From the NCBI RefSeq assembly GCF_001513955.1, contig NZ_KQ948144.1:68853-132852 (forward strand): a DNA stretch of 64,000 nucleotides, read 5' to 3'. Shown here in pieces: positions 33,995-41,610 of the stretch. The notes under the pieces are model-generated. The model saw only the letters and a program-made list of their open reading frames with translations, searched no databases and was not told where the DNA came from. The translations under genes and the position numbers were made by a program. Position 1 is the first letter of the stretch. Each line of letters starts with the position of its first letter. Source of the stretch: Streptomyces pseudovenezuelae (GTDB lineage Bacteria; Actinomycetota; Actinomycetes; Streptomycetales; Streptomycetaceae).

Positions 33995-34034
33995 CATGAG
34001 GCGGCACCCCAGAGGGGTGCCGCCTCATGCTTTT
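33995..34034. terminator. Strong terminator between the DUF2599-like gene and tRNA-Cys
   Basis: CATGAGGCGGCACCCC (33995-34010) pairs perfectly over 16 bp with GGGGTGCCGCCTCATG (34014-34029) around a 3-base loop, followed by CTTTT. The T-tract suits the rightward secreted-protein transcript. The same stem lies just past the 3' end of the leftward tRNA. Confidence 0.92.
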
Positions 34035-34052
34035 GCCTGGTCAAGCCGGTAG

Positions 34053-34124
34053 AGGCCGTGGCGGGAATCGAACCCGCGTAACTCGCTTTGCAGGCGAGTC
34101 CCTGAGCCACTCGGGCACACGGCC
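34053..34124 (-). tRNA. tRNA-Cys (anticodon GCA)
   Basis: Read on the minus strand, the acceptor GGCCGTG (34124-34118) pairs with CACGGCC ending at 34054, with discriminator T at 34053. The D-arm contains GAGTGGCTCAGGG. The anticodon stem-loop is CTCGC-CTGCAAA-GCGAG, giving anticodon GCA. The T-arm is GCGGG-TTCGATT-CCCGC. CCA is not encoded. All cloverleaf parts are present. Confidence 0.97.
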
Positions 34125-34143
34125 GGGGTGACCCGGTGACTTG

Positions 34144-34172
34144 ACCGTAGGGGGGTGTGGGGGGTGGTTCAA
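34144..34172 (-). promoter_or_regulatory. tRNA-Cys promoter
   Basis: On the minus strand TTGAAC (34172-34167), a 17-bp spacer and TACGGT (34149-34144) form a near-consensus vegetative promoter. The -10 ends 19 bp before the mature tRNA 5' end, a normal leader for a tRNA gene. Confidence 0.75.
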
Positions 34173-34314
34173 GGGTGTCGTGGGGGCTGCAACGGGACTG
34201 CCATACGCCGTTCATGAACGGGCGGGACCGGCGGTGGTCGTACGACCAAGGTCTCAGGGCGAGGCATGCTTTTGACAGGGGCCAACGGGGGCTGTGGACC
34301 TTACTCTGGCGGGC

Positions 34315-35781
34315 ATGGCAGTCCTGGAACCGCGTGACGCCGGTGTCACCGACGACCCTGAGGTCCCGTCCGTCCATGAGGGGGAGGAGGGGGTGCTGGG
34401 GCGTTCGTACCGGGCGCTGAGCATCGGCATCGTGTCCGTCGTGCTGCTGATCGCGTTCGAGGCGACCGCCGTGGGGACCGCGATGCCGGTCGCCGCCCGG
34501 GAGTTGGACGGGGTCGCGCTGTACGCCTTCGCGTTCTCCGGGTACTTCACCACCAGCCTGTTCGGGATGGTGCTGGCCGGGCAGTGGGCGGATCGGCGGG
34601 GGCCGCTGGGGGCGTTGAGCAGTGGGATCGCCGCGTTCGCCGCCGGGTTGCTGCTGTCCGGGACCGCCGGCGCGATGTGGCTGTTCATCCTTGGGCGGGC
34701 CGTGCAGGGGTTCGGGGGCGGGCTGGTCATCGTGGCGCTGTACGTCGTCGTCGGCCGGGCCTATCCGGAGCGGCTGCGGCCCGCGATCATGGCGGCGTTC
34801 GCGGCGGGCTGGGTGGTGCCGTCGATCGTGGGGCCGCTCGCGGCCGGGGCGGTGACCGAACACCTCGGGTGGCGGTGGGTGTTCGTCGGGATTCCGGTCC
34901 TGGTCGTCTTCCCGCTGGCCCTCGCGCTTCCCCAGATACGGCGGCGGGCCGCGGGTCCGGTGGACGGCCGTGCCCCCGGTGACGCGGACCGGCGCCGCAT
35001 CCGGCTCGCCCTCGGCATCTCCCTCGGCGCCGGGCTCCTCCAGTACGCCGCCCAGGACCTGCGCCCCCTCTCCCTGCTCCCCGGCCTCGCGGGCGTGGCG
35101 CTGCTCGTGCCTGCCGTGCTCGGACTGCTTCCGCGCGGGACGTACCGGGCGGCACGCGGGCTGCCCTCCGTCGTGCTGCTGCGCGGGGTCGCCGCGGGGT
35201 CCTTCGTGGCCGCCGAGTCCTTCGTGCCGTTGATGCTGGTCACCCAGCGAGGGCTGTCGCCGACGCTGGCCGGGTTCTCGCTCGCGGCGGGCGGCGGGAC
35301 CTGGGCGCTGGGATCGTGGGTGCAGTCGCGGGCGCGCGTGGAGCCGTACCGGGAACGGCTGATGACCGCCGGGATGGTGCTGGTCGCGGCCGCGATCGCC
35401 GCCGCGCCGAGTGTGCTGATCGACTCCGTGCCGGTCTGGACCGTCGCCGTCGCCTGGGGCTTCGGCTGCTTCGGGATGGGGCTGGTGATCTCCTCCACCA
35501 GCGTGCTCCTGCTGCACCTGTCCGCCCCGCAGGAGGCCGGTACCAACTCCGCCGCCCTCCAGATCTCCGACGGTCTGTCGAACGCCGTCCTACTGGCGGC
35601 GGGGGGTGCGGGGTTCGCGGCGCTGGGCGGCGGGACGGTGAGTCATACGGTGACGGGGGCGTCCGGGGTGCAGCATCCGTCGGCGTTCGCCGCGGTGTTC
35701 CTGCCGATGGCGGGGGTGGCCCTGGTGGGGGCGTGGGTGACGACCCGGCTGCATGCCCGCACGGGGTCGCCCCACGCATGA
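34315..35781 (+). CDS. MFS transporter, probable multidrug exporter
   Basis: The 488-residue membrane protein has the drug-exporter hallmarks. Motif A between helices 2 and 3 is GQWADRRGPLGA (about 95), and helix 4 is LGRAVQGFGGGLVIVALYVV. Helix 5 is PAIMAAFAAGWVVPSIVGPL, motif-C-like and found in DHA antiporters, with HLGWRWVFVGIPVLVV after it. Around 12-14 hydrophobic segments can be counted. The substrate is unknown. The ATG at 34315 is the best start; a GTG seven codons upstream is in frame. A TTGACA lies about 40 bp upstream without a clear partner hexamer. The 3' side runs into a minisatellite region. Confidence 0.85.
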   Translation: MAVLEPRDAGVTDDPEVPSVHEGEEGVLGRSYRALSIGIVSVVLLIAFEATAVGTAMPVAARELDGVALYAFAFSGYFTTSLFGMVLAGQWADRRGPLGALSSGIAAFAAGLLLSGTAGAMWLFILGRAVQGFGGGLVIVALYVVVGRAYPERLRPAIMAAFAAGWVVPSIVGPLAAGAVTEHLGWRWVFVGIPVLVVFPLALALPQIRRRAAGPVDGRAPGDADRRRIRLALGISLGAGLLQYAAQDLRPLSLLPGLAGVALLVPAVLGLLPRGTYRAARGLPSVVLLRGVAAGSFVAAESFVPLMLVTQRGLSPTLAGFSLAAGGGTWALGSWVQSRARVEPYRERLMTAGMVLVAAAIAAAPSVLIDSVPVWTVAVAWGFGCFGMGLVISSTSVLLLHLSAPQEAGTNSAALQISDGLSNAVLLAAGGAGFAALGGGTVSHTVTGASGVQHPSAFAAVFLPMAGVALVGAWVTTRLHARTGSPHA

Positions 35782-35790
35782 GCGGCCTCC

Positions 35791-36060
35791 ACCGGACTTG
35801 GCCCCACCGGAGCTGGTCCCGCCGGGCGTGGCCTCCACCGGGCTTGGCCTCCGCCGGACGCGGTCCCCACGGGCTGTGGCCCCTATCGGACGTGGTCCCC
35901 ATTAGCAGCGACCCTCACCGGACGTGGCCTCCGCCGGACGCGGTCCCCGCCGGACGTGATCCCCACTGGCAGCGCCCCCTACCGGGTGTGGCCCTTATCG
36001 GACGTGGCCCCTACTGGACGCGCTCCCCATGGGCTGTGGTCCCTATCGGACGTGGTCCCC
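35791..36060. repeat. Minisatellite A: 17 units, 15-16 bp period
   Basis: This gene-free stretch divides exactly into two 15-bp and fifteen 16-bp units related to ACCGGACGTGGTCCCC. Examples are GCCGGACGCGGTCCCC (twice), ATCGGACGTGGTCCCC (twice), ACGGGCTGTGGCCCCT and ATGGGCTGTGGTCCCT. There is a higher order too: the pair ACGGGCTGTGG + ATCGGACGTGG recurs 160 bp (ten units) later. The array begins 10 bp after the MFS stop. Long antisense frames across it are a by-product of the repeat. Confidence 0.9.
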
Positions 36061-36161
36061 ACCGGACCCAACCCCCACCGCCCAGGCCCCCTCACCGCCC
36101 CCACCCCCCAACAAACCCAACCCGTCTGCCCCCAACATCTGCCGGCCCGTCCGGTCGGGCT

Positions 36162-36257
36162 CACCGCGACCCGGATCCACCGCGACCCGGATCCACCGTG
36201 CCCCGGGCTCACCGTGACCCGAGCCCACCATGACCCCGGCCCACTGTGACCTCGGTC
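36162..36257. repeat. Minisatellite B: six 16-bp units
   Basis: Six consecutive 16-bp units follow CACCGTGACCCGGGCC. The first two are identical (CACCGCGACCCGGATC); later ones are CACCGTGCCCCGGGCT, CACCGTGACCCGAGCC, CACCATGACCCCGGCC and CACTGTGACCTCGGTC. It has the same period as array A but a different consensus. The 100 bp between the arrays is very C-rich. It ends about 120 bp before the helicase start, so it lies in or next to that gene's promoter. Confidence 0.85.
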
Positions 36258-36375
36258 CCACCCGCCGCCGCCCCGGCCCCGTCCGCGCGGTGGTGGTGGC
36301 GGGCCGCCGGTAAGGTGACCCGGTCGTCATACACAGCCGAAGAGACAGCCCAGCCGCTCGACCCCGACGGAGACC

Positions 36376-38166
36376 GTGACTACCACCGCCGCCTCCTCCC
36401 ATCACCTTTCCCCCGCCTTCCCCGGCCGGGCCCCCTGGGGTACCGCCAGCAAGCTGCGAGCGTGGCAGCAAGGGGCGATGGAGAAGTACGTCCAGGAGCA
36501 GCCGCGAGACTTCCTGGCCGTCGCGACGCCGGGGGCCGGTAAGACGACCTTCGCGCTCACGCTCGCGTCCTGGCTGCTGCACCACCATGTCGTGCAGCAG
36601 GTGACGGTCGTCGCGCCGACCGAGCATCTGAAGAAGCAGTGGGCCGAGGCGGCGGCGCGGATAGGGATCAAGCTGGATCCCGAGTACAGCGCCGGGCCGC
36701 TCGGCAGGGACTACCACGGAGTCGCCGTCACCTACGCGGGTGTGGGCGTACGGCCCATGCTGCACCGCAACCGGGTCGAGCAGCGCAAGACCCTCGTCAT
36801 CCTCGACGAGATCCACCACGCCGGTGACTCCAAGTCGTGGGGCGAGGCCTGCCTCGAAGCCTTCGAGCCGGCGACGAGAAGGCTCGCGCTCACCGGTACG
36901 CCCTTCCGGTCCGACACCAACCCGATCCCCTTCGTGACGTACGAGGAGGGCAACGACGGGATCCGCAGGTCGGCCGCCGACTACACCTACGGGTACGGCA
37001 ACGCGCTCGCCGACCACGTCGTGCGGCCCGTCATCTTCCTGTCCTACAGCGGGCAGATGCGCTGGCGGACCAAGGCGGGCGACGAGATCGCCGCGCGGCT
37101 CGGCGAGCCGATGACCAAGGACGCGATCAGCCAGGCCTGGCGTACGGCCCTGGATCCGCGCGGTGAGTGGATGCCGAGCGTGCTGCGCGCCGCCGACCAG
37201 CGGCTGACCGAGGTCCGGAAGGCCATCCCGGACGCCGGCGCCCTTGTCATCGCCTCCGACCAGGAGTCCGCGCGCGCCTACGCCAAGCTGATCCGCGAGA
37301 TCACCGGCAACAAGGCGACCCTCGTCCTGTCCGACGAGGCCGCCGCGTCCAAGCGGATCGACGACTTCAGCGCGAGCAACGACCGGTGGATGGTCGCGGT
37401 GCGCATGGTGTCCGAGGGCGTCGACGTGCCGCGGCTCGCCGTCGGGGTGTACGCCACCACCATCTCCACGCCCCTCTTCTTCGCCCAGGCCGTCGGCCGT
37501 TTCGTACGGTCCCGGCGGCGCGGCGAGACCGCCTCCGTGTTCCTGCCGACCGTGCCCGACCTCCTCACCTTCGCCAACGAGATGGAGGTGGAACGGGACC
37601 ACGCCCTCGACAAGCCGAAGAAGGAGGGCGAGGAGGACCCGTACGCCGAGTCCGAGAAGGAGATGGAGGAGGCGAACCGGGAGGAGGACGAGGACACCGG
37701 CGAGCAGGAGCAGTTCGCCTTCGAGGCGCTGGAGTCCGAGGCCGTCTTCGACCGCGTCCTGTACGACGGCGCCGAGTTCGGCATGCAGGCGCACCCGGGG
37801 AGCGAGGAGGAGCAGGACTACCTCGGGATTCCGGGGCTGCTGGAACCGGACCAGGTGCAGCTGCTGCTCCAGAAGCGGCAGGCCCGGCAGATCGCGCACA
37901 GCCGCAAGAAGCCGGACACCGAGGCGGACCTGCTGGAGCTGCCGGCCGAGCGGCGGCCCGTCGTCTCGCACAAGGAGATGATGGAGCTGCGCAAGCAGCT
38001 CAACACCATGGTCAGCGCGTACGTCCACCAGAGCGGCAAACCCCACGGCGTGATCCACACCGAGCTGCGCCGGGTGTGCGGCGGACCGCCGAGCGCGGAG
38101 GCCACGGCCGGGCAGCTGCGGCAGCGGATCGCCAAGGTGCAGGAGTGGGCCACCCGGATGAGGTGA
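36376..38166 (+). CDS. DEAD/DEAH-box helicase
   Basis: The 596-residue superfamily 2 protein has Walker A ATPGAGKTTFAL at about 50-61, motif Ia VVAPTEHLKKQW, DEIHHAGDSKSW (motif II, DEIH) near 140, motif III LTGTPFRSD, and the second RecA domain with RMVSEGVDVPRLAVGVYAT (motif V) and QAVGRFVR (motif VI). An acidic insert EKEMEEANREEDEDTGEQEQ precedes a helical C-terminus. It resembles type-III-restriction/UvsW-like helicases but stands alone, with no methylase or nuclease partner. Its role is probably nucleic-acid repair or RNA metabolism. The GTG at 36376 has GGAGA upstream; minisatellite B lies just before. Confidence 0.88.
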   Translation: MTTTAASSHHLSPAFPGRAPWGTASKLRAWQQGAMEKYVQEQPRDFLAVATPGAGKTTFALTLASWLLHHHVVQQVTVVAPTEHLKKQWAEAAARIGIKLDPEYSAGPLGRDYHGVAVTYAGVGVRPMLHRNRVEQRKTLVILDEIHHAGDSKSWGEACLEAFEPATRRLALTGTPFRSDTNPIPFVTYEEGNDGIRRSAADYTYGYGNALADHVVRPVIFLSYSGQMRWRTKAGDEIAARLGEPMTKDAISQAWRTALDPRGEWMPSVLRAADQRLTEVRKAIPDAGALVIASDQESARAYAKLIREITGNKATLVLSDEAAASKRIDDFSASNDRWMVAVRMVSEGVDVPRLAVGVYATTISTPLFFAQAVGRFVRSRRRGETASVFLPTVPDLLTFANEMEVERDHALDKPKKEGEEDPYAESEKEMEEANREEDEDTGEQEQFAFEALESEAVFDRVLYDGAEFGMQAHPGSEEEQDYLGIPGLLEPDQVQLLLQKRQARQIAHSRKKPDTEADLLELPAERRPVVSHKEMMELRKQLNTMVSAYVHQSGKPHGVIHTELRRVCGGPPSAEATAGQLRQRIAKVQEWATRMR

Positions 38167-38510
38167 CCCGCGGCCCGTGAGGCGACGCGGGTCCCGGGTG
38201 AAGGTGACGCGCGGCGCCGCTCGTGTCGTGGCCGCGGACCGCACGTACCAGGACAAACGGAGTGGTCCGTACCGGCTACTGCCCGGATTCTGGACGGAGG
38301 CTTCCGCTGAGCGAACCCCCTTCGCTACTGTCCCGCTACGCACACGCCCCGTGGCAGCGCCGCCGCGGAGCGCAGCCGTGAAGCGACGCGGCCCGGAAAG
38401 AGACCGGGCCGCCGGCCGATCGGCGGCCTCTGAAGCGCGTCGCCGACGGGACTCGGTGACGCACCGCCGCTCGGAGGTTGCCGACCTCACCACTTGGAGG
38501 AGTGGGCGTC
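38167..38510 (+). other. Gene-free gap before the IclR-type regulator
   Basis: I see no gene or RNA in these 344 bp. A dyad GGAC-N10-GTCC lies near 38251-38268, just before a GTACCGG, and could be an operator for the following regulator. The last bases carry its ribosome-binding site. No terminator with a clear long stem follows the helicase stop. Confidence 0.4.
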
Positions 38511-39152
38511 GTGACCGCGGAGACCTCTCAGACGCTTGACCGGGGACTGCGTGTCCTCAAACTTCTGGCCGACACGGACCACGGGCTCACCGTCACCGAG
38601 CTGTCCAACAAACTGGGCGTGAACCGGACCGTGGTGTACCGGCTGCTCGCCACGCTGGAGCAGCACGCCCTCGTACGGCGTGATCTCGGCGGGCGGGCCC
38701 GGGTGGGACTGGGCGTGCTGCGCCTCGGACGACAGGTGCATCCGCTGGTGCGGGAGGCCGCGCTGCCCGCGTTGCGGTCGCTCGCCGAGGACATCGGGGC
38801 GACGGCTCATCTCACGTTGGTGGACGGCGCCGAGGCGCTGGCCGTGGCCGTCGTGGAGCCCACGTGGACGGACTATCACGTGGCCTATCGGGCCGGGTTC
38901 CGGCATCCGCTGGACCGGGGCGCCGCGGGCCGGGCGATTCTCGCGGCCCGGCAACAGGGGTTCGGGGAGCCGGGTTACATGCTGACGCACGGAGAGCTGG
39001 AGGCCGGCGCGAGCGGGGCCGCCGCTCCTCTGCTCGGGGTCACCGGGGTCGAGGGCAGCGTCGGGGTCGTGATGCTGGCGGACGCGGTGCCGGAACGGGT
39101 GGGACCGCGGGTGGTGGACGCGGCCCGGGAGGTCGCGGAGGCACTGCGCTGA
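38511..39152 (+). CDS. IclR-family transcriptional regulator
   Basis: The 213-residue protein has the IclR winged helix (about 8-65: LDRGLRVLKLLADTDHGLTV, ELSNKLGVNRTVVYRLLATL) and an effector domain (about 80-210) with AALPALRSLAEDIGATAHLT and the conserved YRAGFRHPLDRGAAGRAILA. It is somewhat shorter than the usual 250. GGAGGAG lies seven bases before the GTG at 38511, which fixes the start. The regulated gene is not obvious: the helicase upstream is 344 bp away and the next gene is convergent. Confidence 0.88.
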   Translation: MTAETSQTLDRGLRVLKLLADTDHGLTVTELSNKLGVNRTVVYRLLATLEQHALVRRDLGGRARVGLGVLRLGRQVHPLVREAALPALRSLAEDIGATAHLTLVDGAEALAVAVVEPTWTDYHVAYRAGFRHPLDRGAAGRAILAARQQGFGEPGYMLTHGELEAGASGAAAPLLGVTGVEGSVGVVMLADAVPERVGPRVVDAAREVAEALR

Positions 39153-39204
39153 GCGCAGGCACCGTCCTCGGCGGCGGCCCCCGCGGGGACCGCCGCCCCA
39201 CGCG

Positions 39205-40746
39205 TCAGCCGCCCACCGGACCGAGCCCCGCCAGCACCCTCAACTGCAGCCACAGCAAAAGCCGTTCGTCGGGGTCGTCCAGGTCGATTCCGACGTGCCG
39301 GCGCACCTGCTTCAGCCGGTAGCGGCAGGTGTTCGGATGGACGGCGAGCAGGCGTGCCGCCGCCGCGATGTCGCATCCGGCGTCGAGCCAGCAGATCAGT
39401 GTGCGGGCGTGGTCGGTGCCGTGCTCACCGTCGTACGCCAGCACCCGCCGCCAGGAGCCTTCCGCCAACTCCCGTCGTCCGGCGAACACTTCGGTCAGGC
39501 GCAGCAGTGTCACCCGTGGCCGTACCTCGTCGACCGTGGCCACCGGGAGCGAGGGCCCGAGCACCCGCAGCACCAGATCGGCGTCCGCCCGTGACCCGGC
39601 CACCTCCCCGAGTCCCGCCACCATCTCGCCGAGCCCGGCCCGCACCGGCACCCTGAGCGCCTGCCCGGCCCGCGCCACGATCTCCTCCGCCAGCCGCCGG
39701 TGGCGGACCCCGGGTGCCGGCAGCAACGCGTACACCACCCCGTCCAGCAGCACACACGCCTGCCGCCCGTACCGCGCCTCGCACCGCAGCCGTACGACCT
39801 CCAGCAGCCGCAGCCCGGTCTGTTCGGCGTCCGGGAGGCCGGCCTCGTCCAGGGCGAAGGCCGCCACCCGCACCGGGCCCTCGACCCCCAGCCGGGCGGC
39901 GGACGTCGCCGGGTCCGCCGTACCGTCCAGCACCCGCCGCAGCAGGTCGCCGCTGCGGTGCCGGGCCAACTCCCTTGCCGCACGCGCCCGCAGGAGCAGC
40001 AGGGCCGCCGTGGACGCCCCCTGGGCGAGGGTCTCCTCCGCGTCCGCCGCGAGCGTGCCGTCGTCGACGACCCACACCGATCCGAGGGTCTCCCCGCCGG
40101 CCCGGACGGCGACCGCGAGGCGCGGCAGGACGCCGTCGCGCAGCGCGGGCAGCCGTACCGGGCCGGCGGCCGCGAACAGCTCCCGGTACTGCTCGGTGTT
40201 CTCCACGTCCGCCGGCACCTGGAGGCCCAGGATGCCCTGGCGGCGGTCCTCGTCGACCGGCTGGCCGGGGACGGTGGAGTAGGCGAGGATCCGCCGGCGC
40301 GGGTCCTCCACGGCCGCAGCCCCACCGGTCGCCGCCGCGATGGCGTCGGTGAGCGCGAAGAGGTCGTCGTGGCCGCCCGTGGACGGGACCGGCCGGGCGC
40401 CGATCGCCGAGGCCAGCAGCAGGTGCGCCCGGTGCCAGGCGGTGTCCTCGGCGACGGACAGCAGCGCCACACCGTACGTTCGCGCCTCGGCCGTGGGCCC
40501 GTCCGGGCCCCGGACCACCAGGCCGGTCATCCCGGCCTCCGCGGCCGCCCTCGCCAGCGGCCCGGCGGCTGCCGCCCGCACCCCGACCGCCAGCAGCAGC
40601 GCGCCCGGCACCCGGGGGAGCGGCGCGTGGGGGTCGTGGAGGAGGACCTCCGTGACCGGGGCGGTGAGTCCGGCGGGAGCGGTGTGCAGGCGTACGGCGG
40701 TGCCGCCGACCACGTCCAGGAGGTCCCCCAGGGTGCAGGTGTCCAA
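39205..40746 (-). CDS. PucR/CdaR-type transcriptional regulator
   Basis: The 513-residue protein has the PucR N-terminal sensory domain (about 1-125, TLGDLLDVVGGTAVRLHTAP), a central GGDEF-like region (about 290-400) and the C-terminal PucR helix-turn-helix LAVHPNTCRYRLKQVRRHVG (about 465-490). Such regulators control purine, gamma-aminobutyrate or amino-acid catabolism. The start is TTG at 40746 with GGAGG five bases upstream. It is divergent from the GNAT/racemase pair across 102 bp that contain a dyad, so it probably controls that pair and itself. Confidence 0.88.
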   Translation of the reverse strand: MDTCTLGDLLDVVGGTAVRLHTAPAGLTAPVTEVLLHDPHAPLPRVPGALLLAVGVRAAAAGPLARAAAEAGMTGLVVRGPDGPTAEARTYGVALLSVAEDTAWHRAHLLLASAIGARPVPSTGGHDDLFALTDAIAAATGGAAAVEDPRRRILAYSTVPGQPVDEDRRQGILGLQVPADVENTEQYRELFAAAGPVRLPALRDGVLPRLAVAVRAGGETLGSVWVVDDGTLAADAEETLAQGASTAALLLLRARAARELARHRSGDLLRRVLDGTADPATSAARLGVEGPVRVAAFALDEAGLPDAEQTGLRLLEVVRLRCEARYGRQACVLLDGVVYALLPAPGVRHRRLAEEIVARAGQALRVPVRAGLGEMVAGLGEVAGSRADADLVLRVLGPSLPVATVDEVRPRVTLLRLTEVFAGRRELAEGSWRRVLAYDGEHGTDHARTLICWLDAGCDIAAAARLLAVHPNTCRYRLKQVRRHVGIDLDDPDERLLLWLQLRVLAGLGPVGG

Positions 40747-40787
40747 GGGTGCCTCCGGAGGATGTCTTGTCCGATCCGTAAACGAAC

Positions 40788-40815
40788 GTACGGGGATGTT
40801 GTGCGCCCGTACAAC
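40788..40815. promoter_or_regulatory. Nested dyads between the PucR-type gene and the GNAT gene
   Basis: GTACGGG (40788-40794) and CCCGTAC (40806-40812) form a perfect 7-bp inverted repeat with an 11-bp spacer. An inner pair GTTGT (40798-40802) / ACAAC (40811-40815) overlaps it. They lie centrally in the 102-bp divergent gap, a natural operator position for the PucR-type regulator. Confidence 0.45.
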
Positions 40816-40848
40816 CCACGCCGGCCGAACGGCCCCGAGACTGGGCAC

Positions 40849-41610
40849 ATGACCGGAGTGAGCATCCGTACCGTCCACGACGTCGCCGGCCTCGCTGCCG
40901 TCAGCGCCTACTTCGGCGAGGTCTGGCGGACCCCGCGCACGGCCCCGCCCTACCCGGCCGAGGTGCTGCGCAGCCTGGTCCACGCGGGCGGCGCGGTGCA
41001 CGCGGCCCTCGACGGGCAGCGCCTGGCCGGGGCCTGTGCCGCCGTGTTCGGGCCACCGGGCTCGCGGGAGGCGTACTCCCTGGTCGCCGCGGCGGAGCCC
41101 GGGCTCGGGCAGGCGGTGAAGCAGGCACAGCGCGCCTGGGCGCTCGGTCTCGGCGCCCGCACCATGCGCTGGACCTTCGACCCGCTGGTCGCCCGCAACG
41201 CCCGTTTCAACCTGGCCAAACTGGGCGCGGCCGGCACCGAGTACCTGGTCGACTTCTACGGCCCGATGCGGGACGGCGTGAACGCCGGCGACGAGAGCGA
41301 CCGGCTGACGGTGACCTGGGACCTGGCGGCGCCCGCGGGGCCGTACGACCCGGGTGACCGGGAGGCCGCGCCCGCCACCCACCGCGCCCCCGACGGAGAG
41401 CCCCTCGCCCGCCGCGACCTCGCCGGCCTGCACGTCTGGTGCCGGGTCCCGGACGACGTCGTCAGGCTGCGGGCCGCCGACCCGGCGCTCGCGCTGCGCT
41501 GGCGGCGGGCCGTGCGCGAGGTGTTCACGGAGGCGTTCGCCCAGGGGTTCCGGGCGACGGGCATGTCCAGGGACAGCTGGTACACACTCACCAGAAAGGC
41601 CGCGGTATGA
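40849..41610 (+). CDS. COG3375-type GNAT acyltransferase (probable amino acid N-acyltransferase)
   Basis: The 253-residue protein matches predicted GNAT acetyltransferases of the COG3375 type. After an N-terminal SIRTVHDVAGLAAVSAYFGE, the acyl-CoA region reads GLGQAVKQAQRAWALGLGAR, followed by MRWTFDPLVARNARFNLAKL and the conserved YLVDFYGPMRDGVNAGDESD. Genes of this type sit beside N-succinylamino-acid racemases, where they succinylate (or acylate) D-amino acids as the first step of a stereo-inversion route. Here the next gene is exactly such a racemase, overlapping by ATGA. The acyl donor cannot be read. Confidence 0.8.
   Translation: MTGVSIRTVHDVAGLAAVSAYFGEVWRTPRTAPPYPAEVLRSLVHAGGAVHAALDGQRLAGACAAVFGPPGSREAYSLVAAAEPGLGQAVKQAQRAWALGLGARTMRWTFDPLVARNARFNLAKLGAAGTEYLVDFYGPMRDGVNAGDESDRLTVTWDLAAPAGPYDPGDREAAPATHRAPDGEPLARRDLAGLHVWCRVPDDVVRLRAADPALALRWRRAVREVFTEAFAQGFRATGMSRDSWYTLTRKAAV

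Noticed and set aside
34272..34307. Promoter TTGACA ... TACTCT before the MFS gene
   Set aside because: The -35-like TTGACA is real, but the TACTCT lies 24 bp away, too far for a normal spacer; no better -10 was found.
35791..36257. CRISPR-like array
   Set aside because: The 16-bp units follow each other without spacers, units are diverged, and no cas gene is near. It is a minisatellite.
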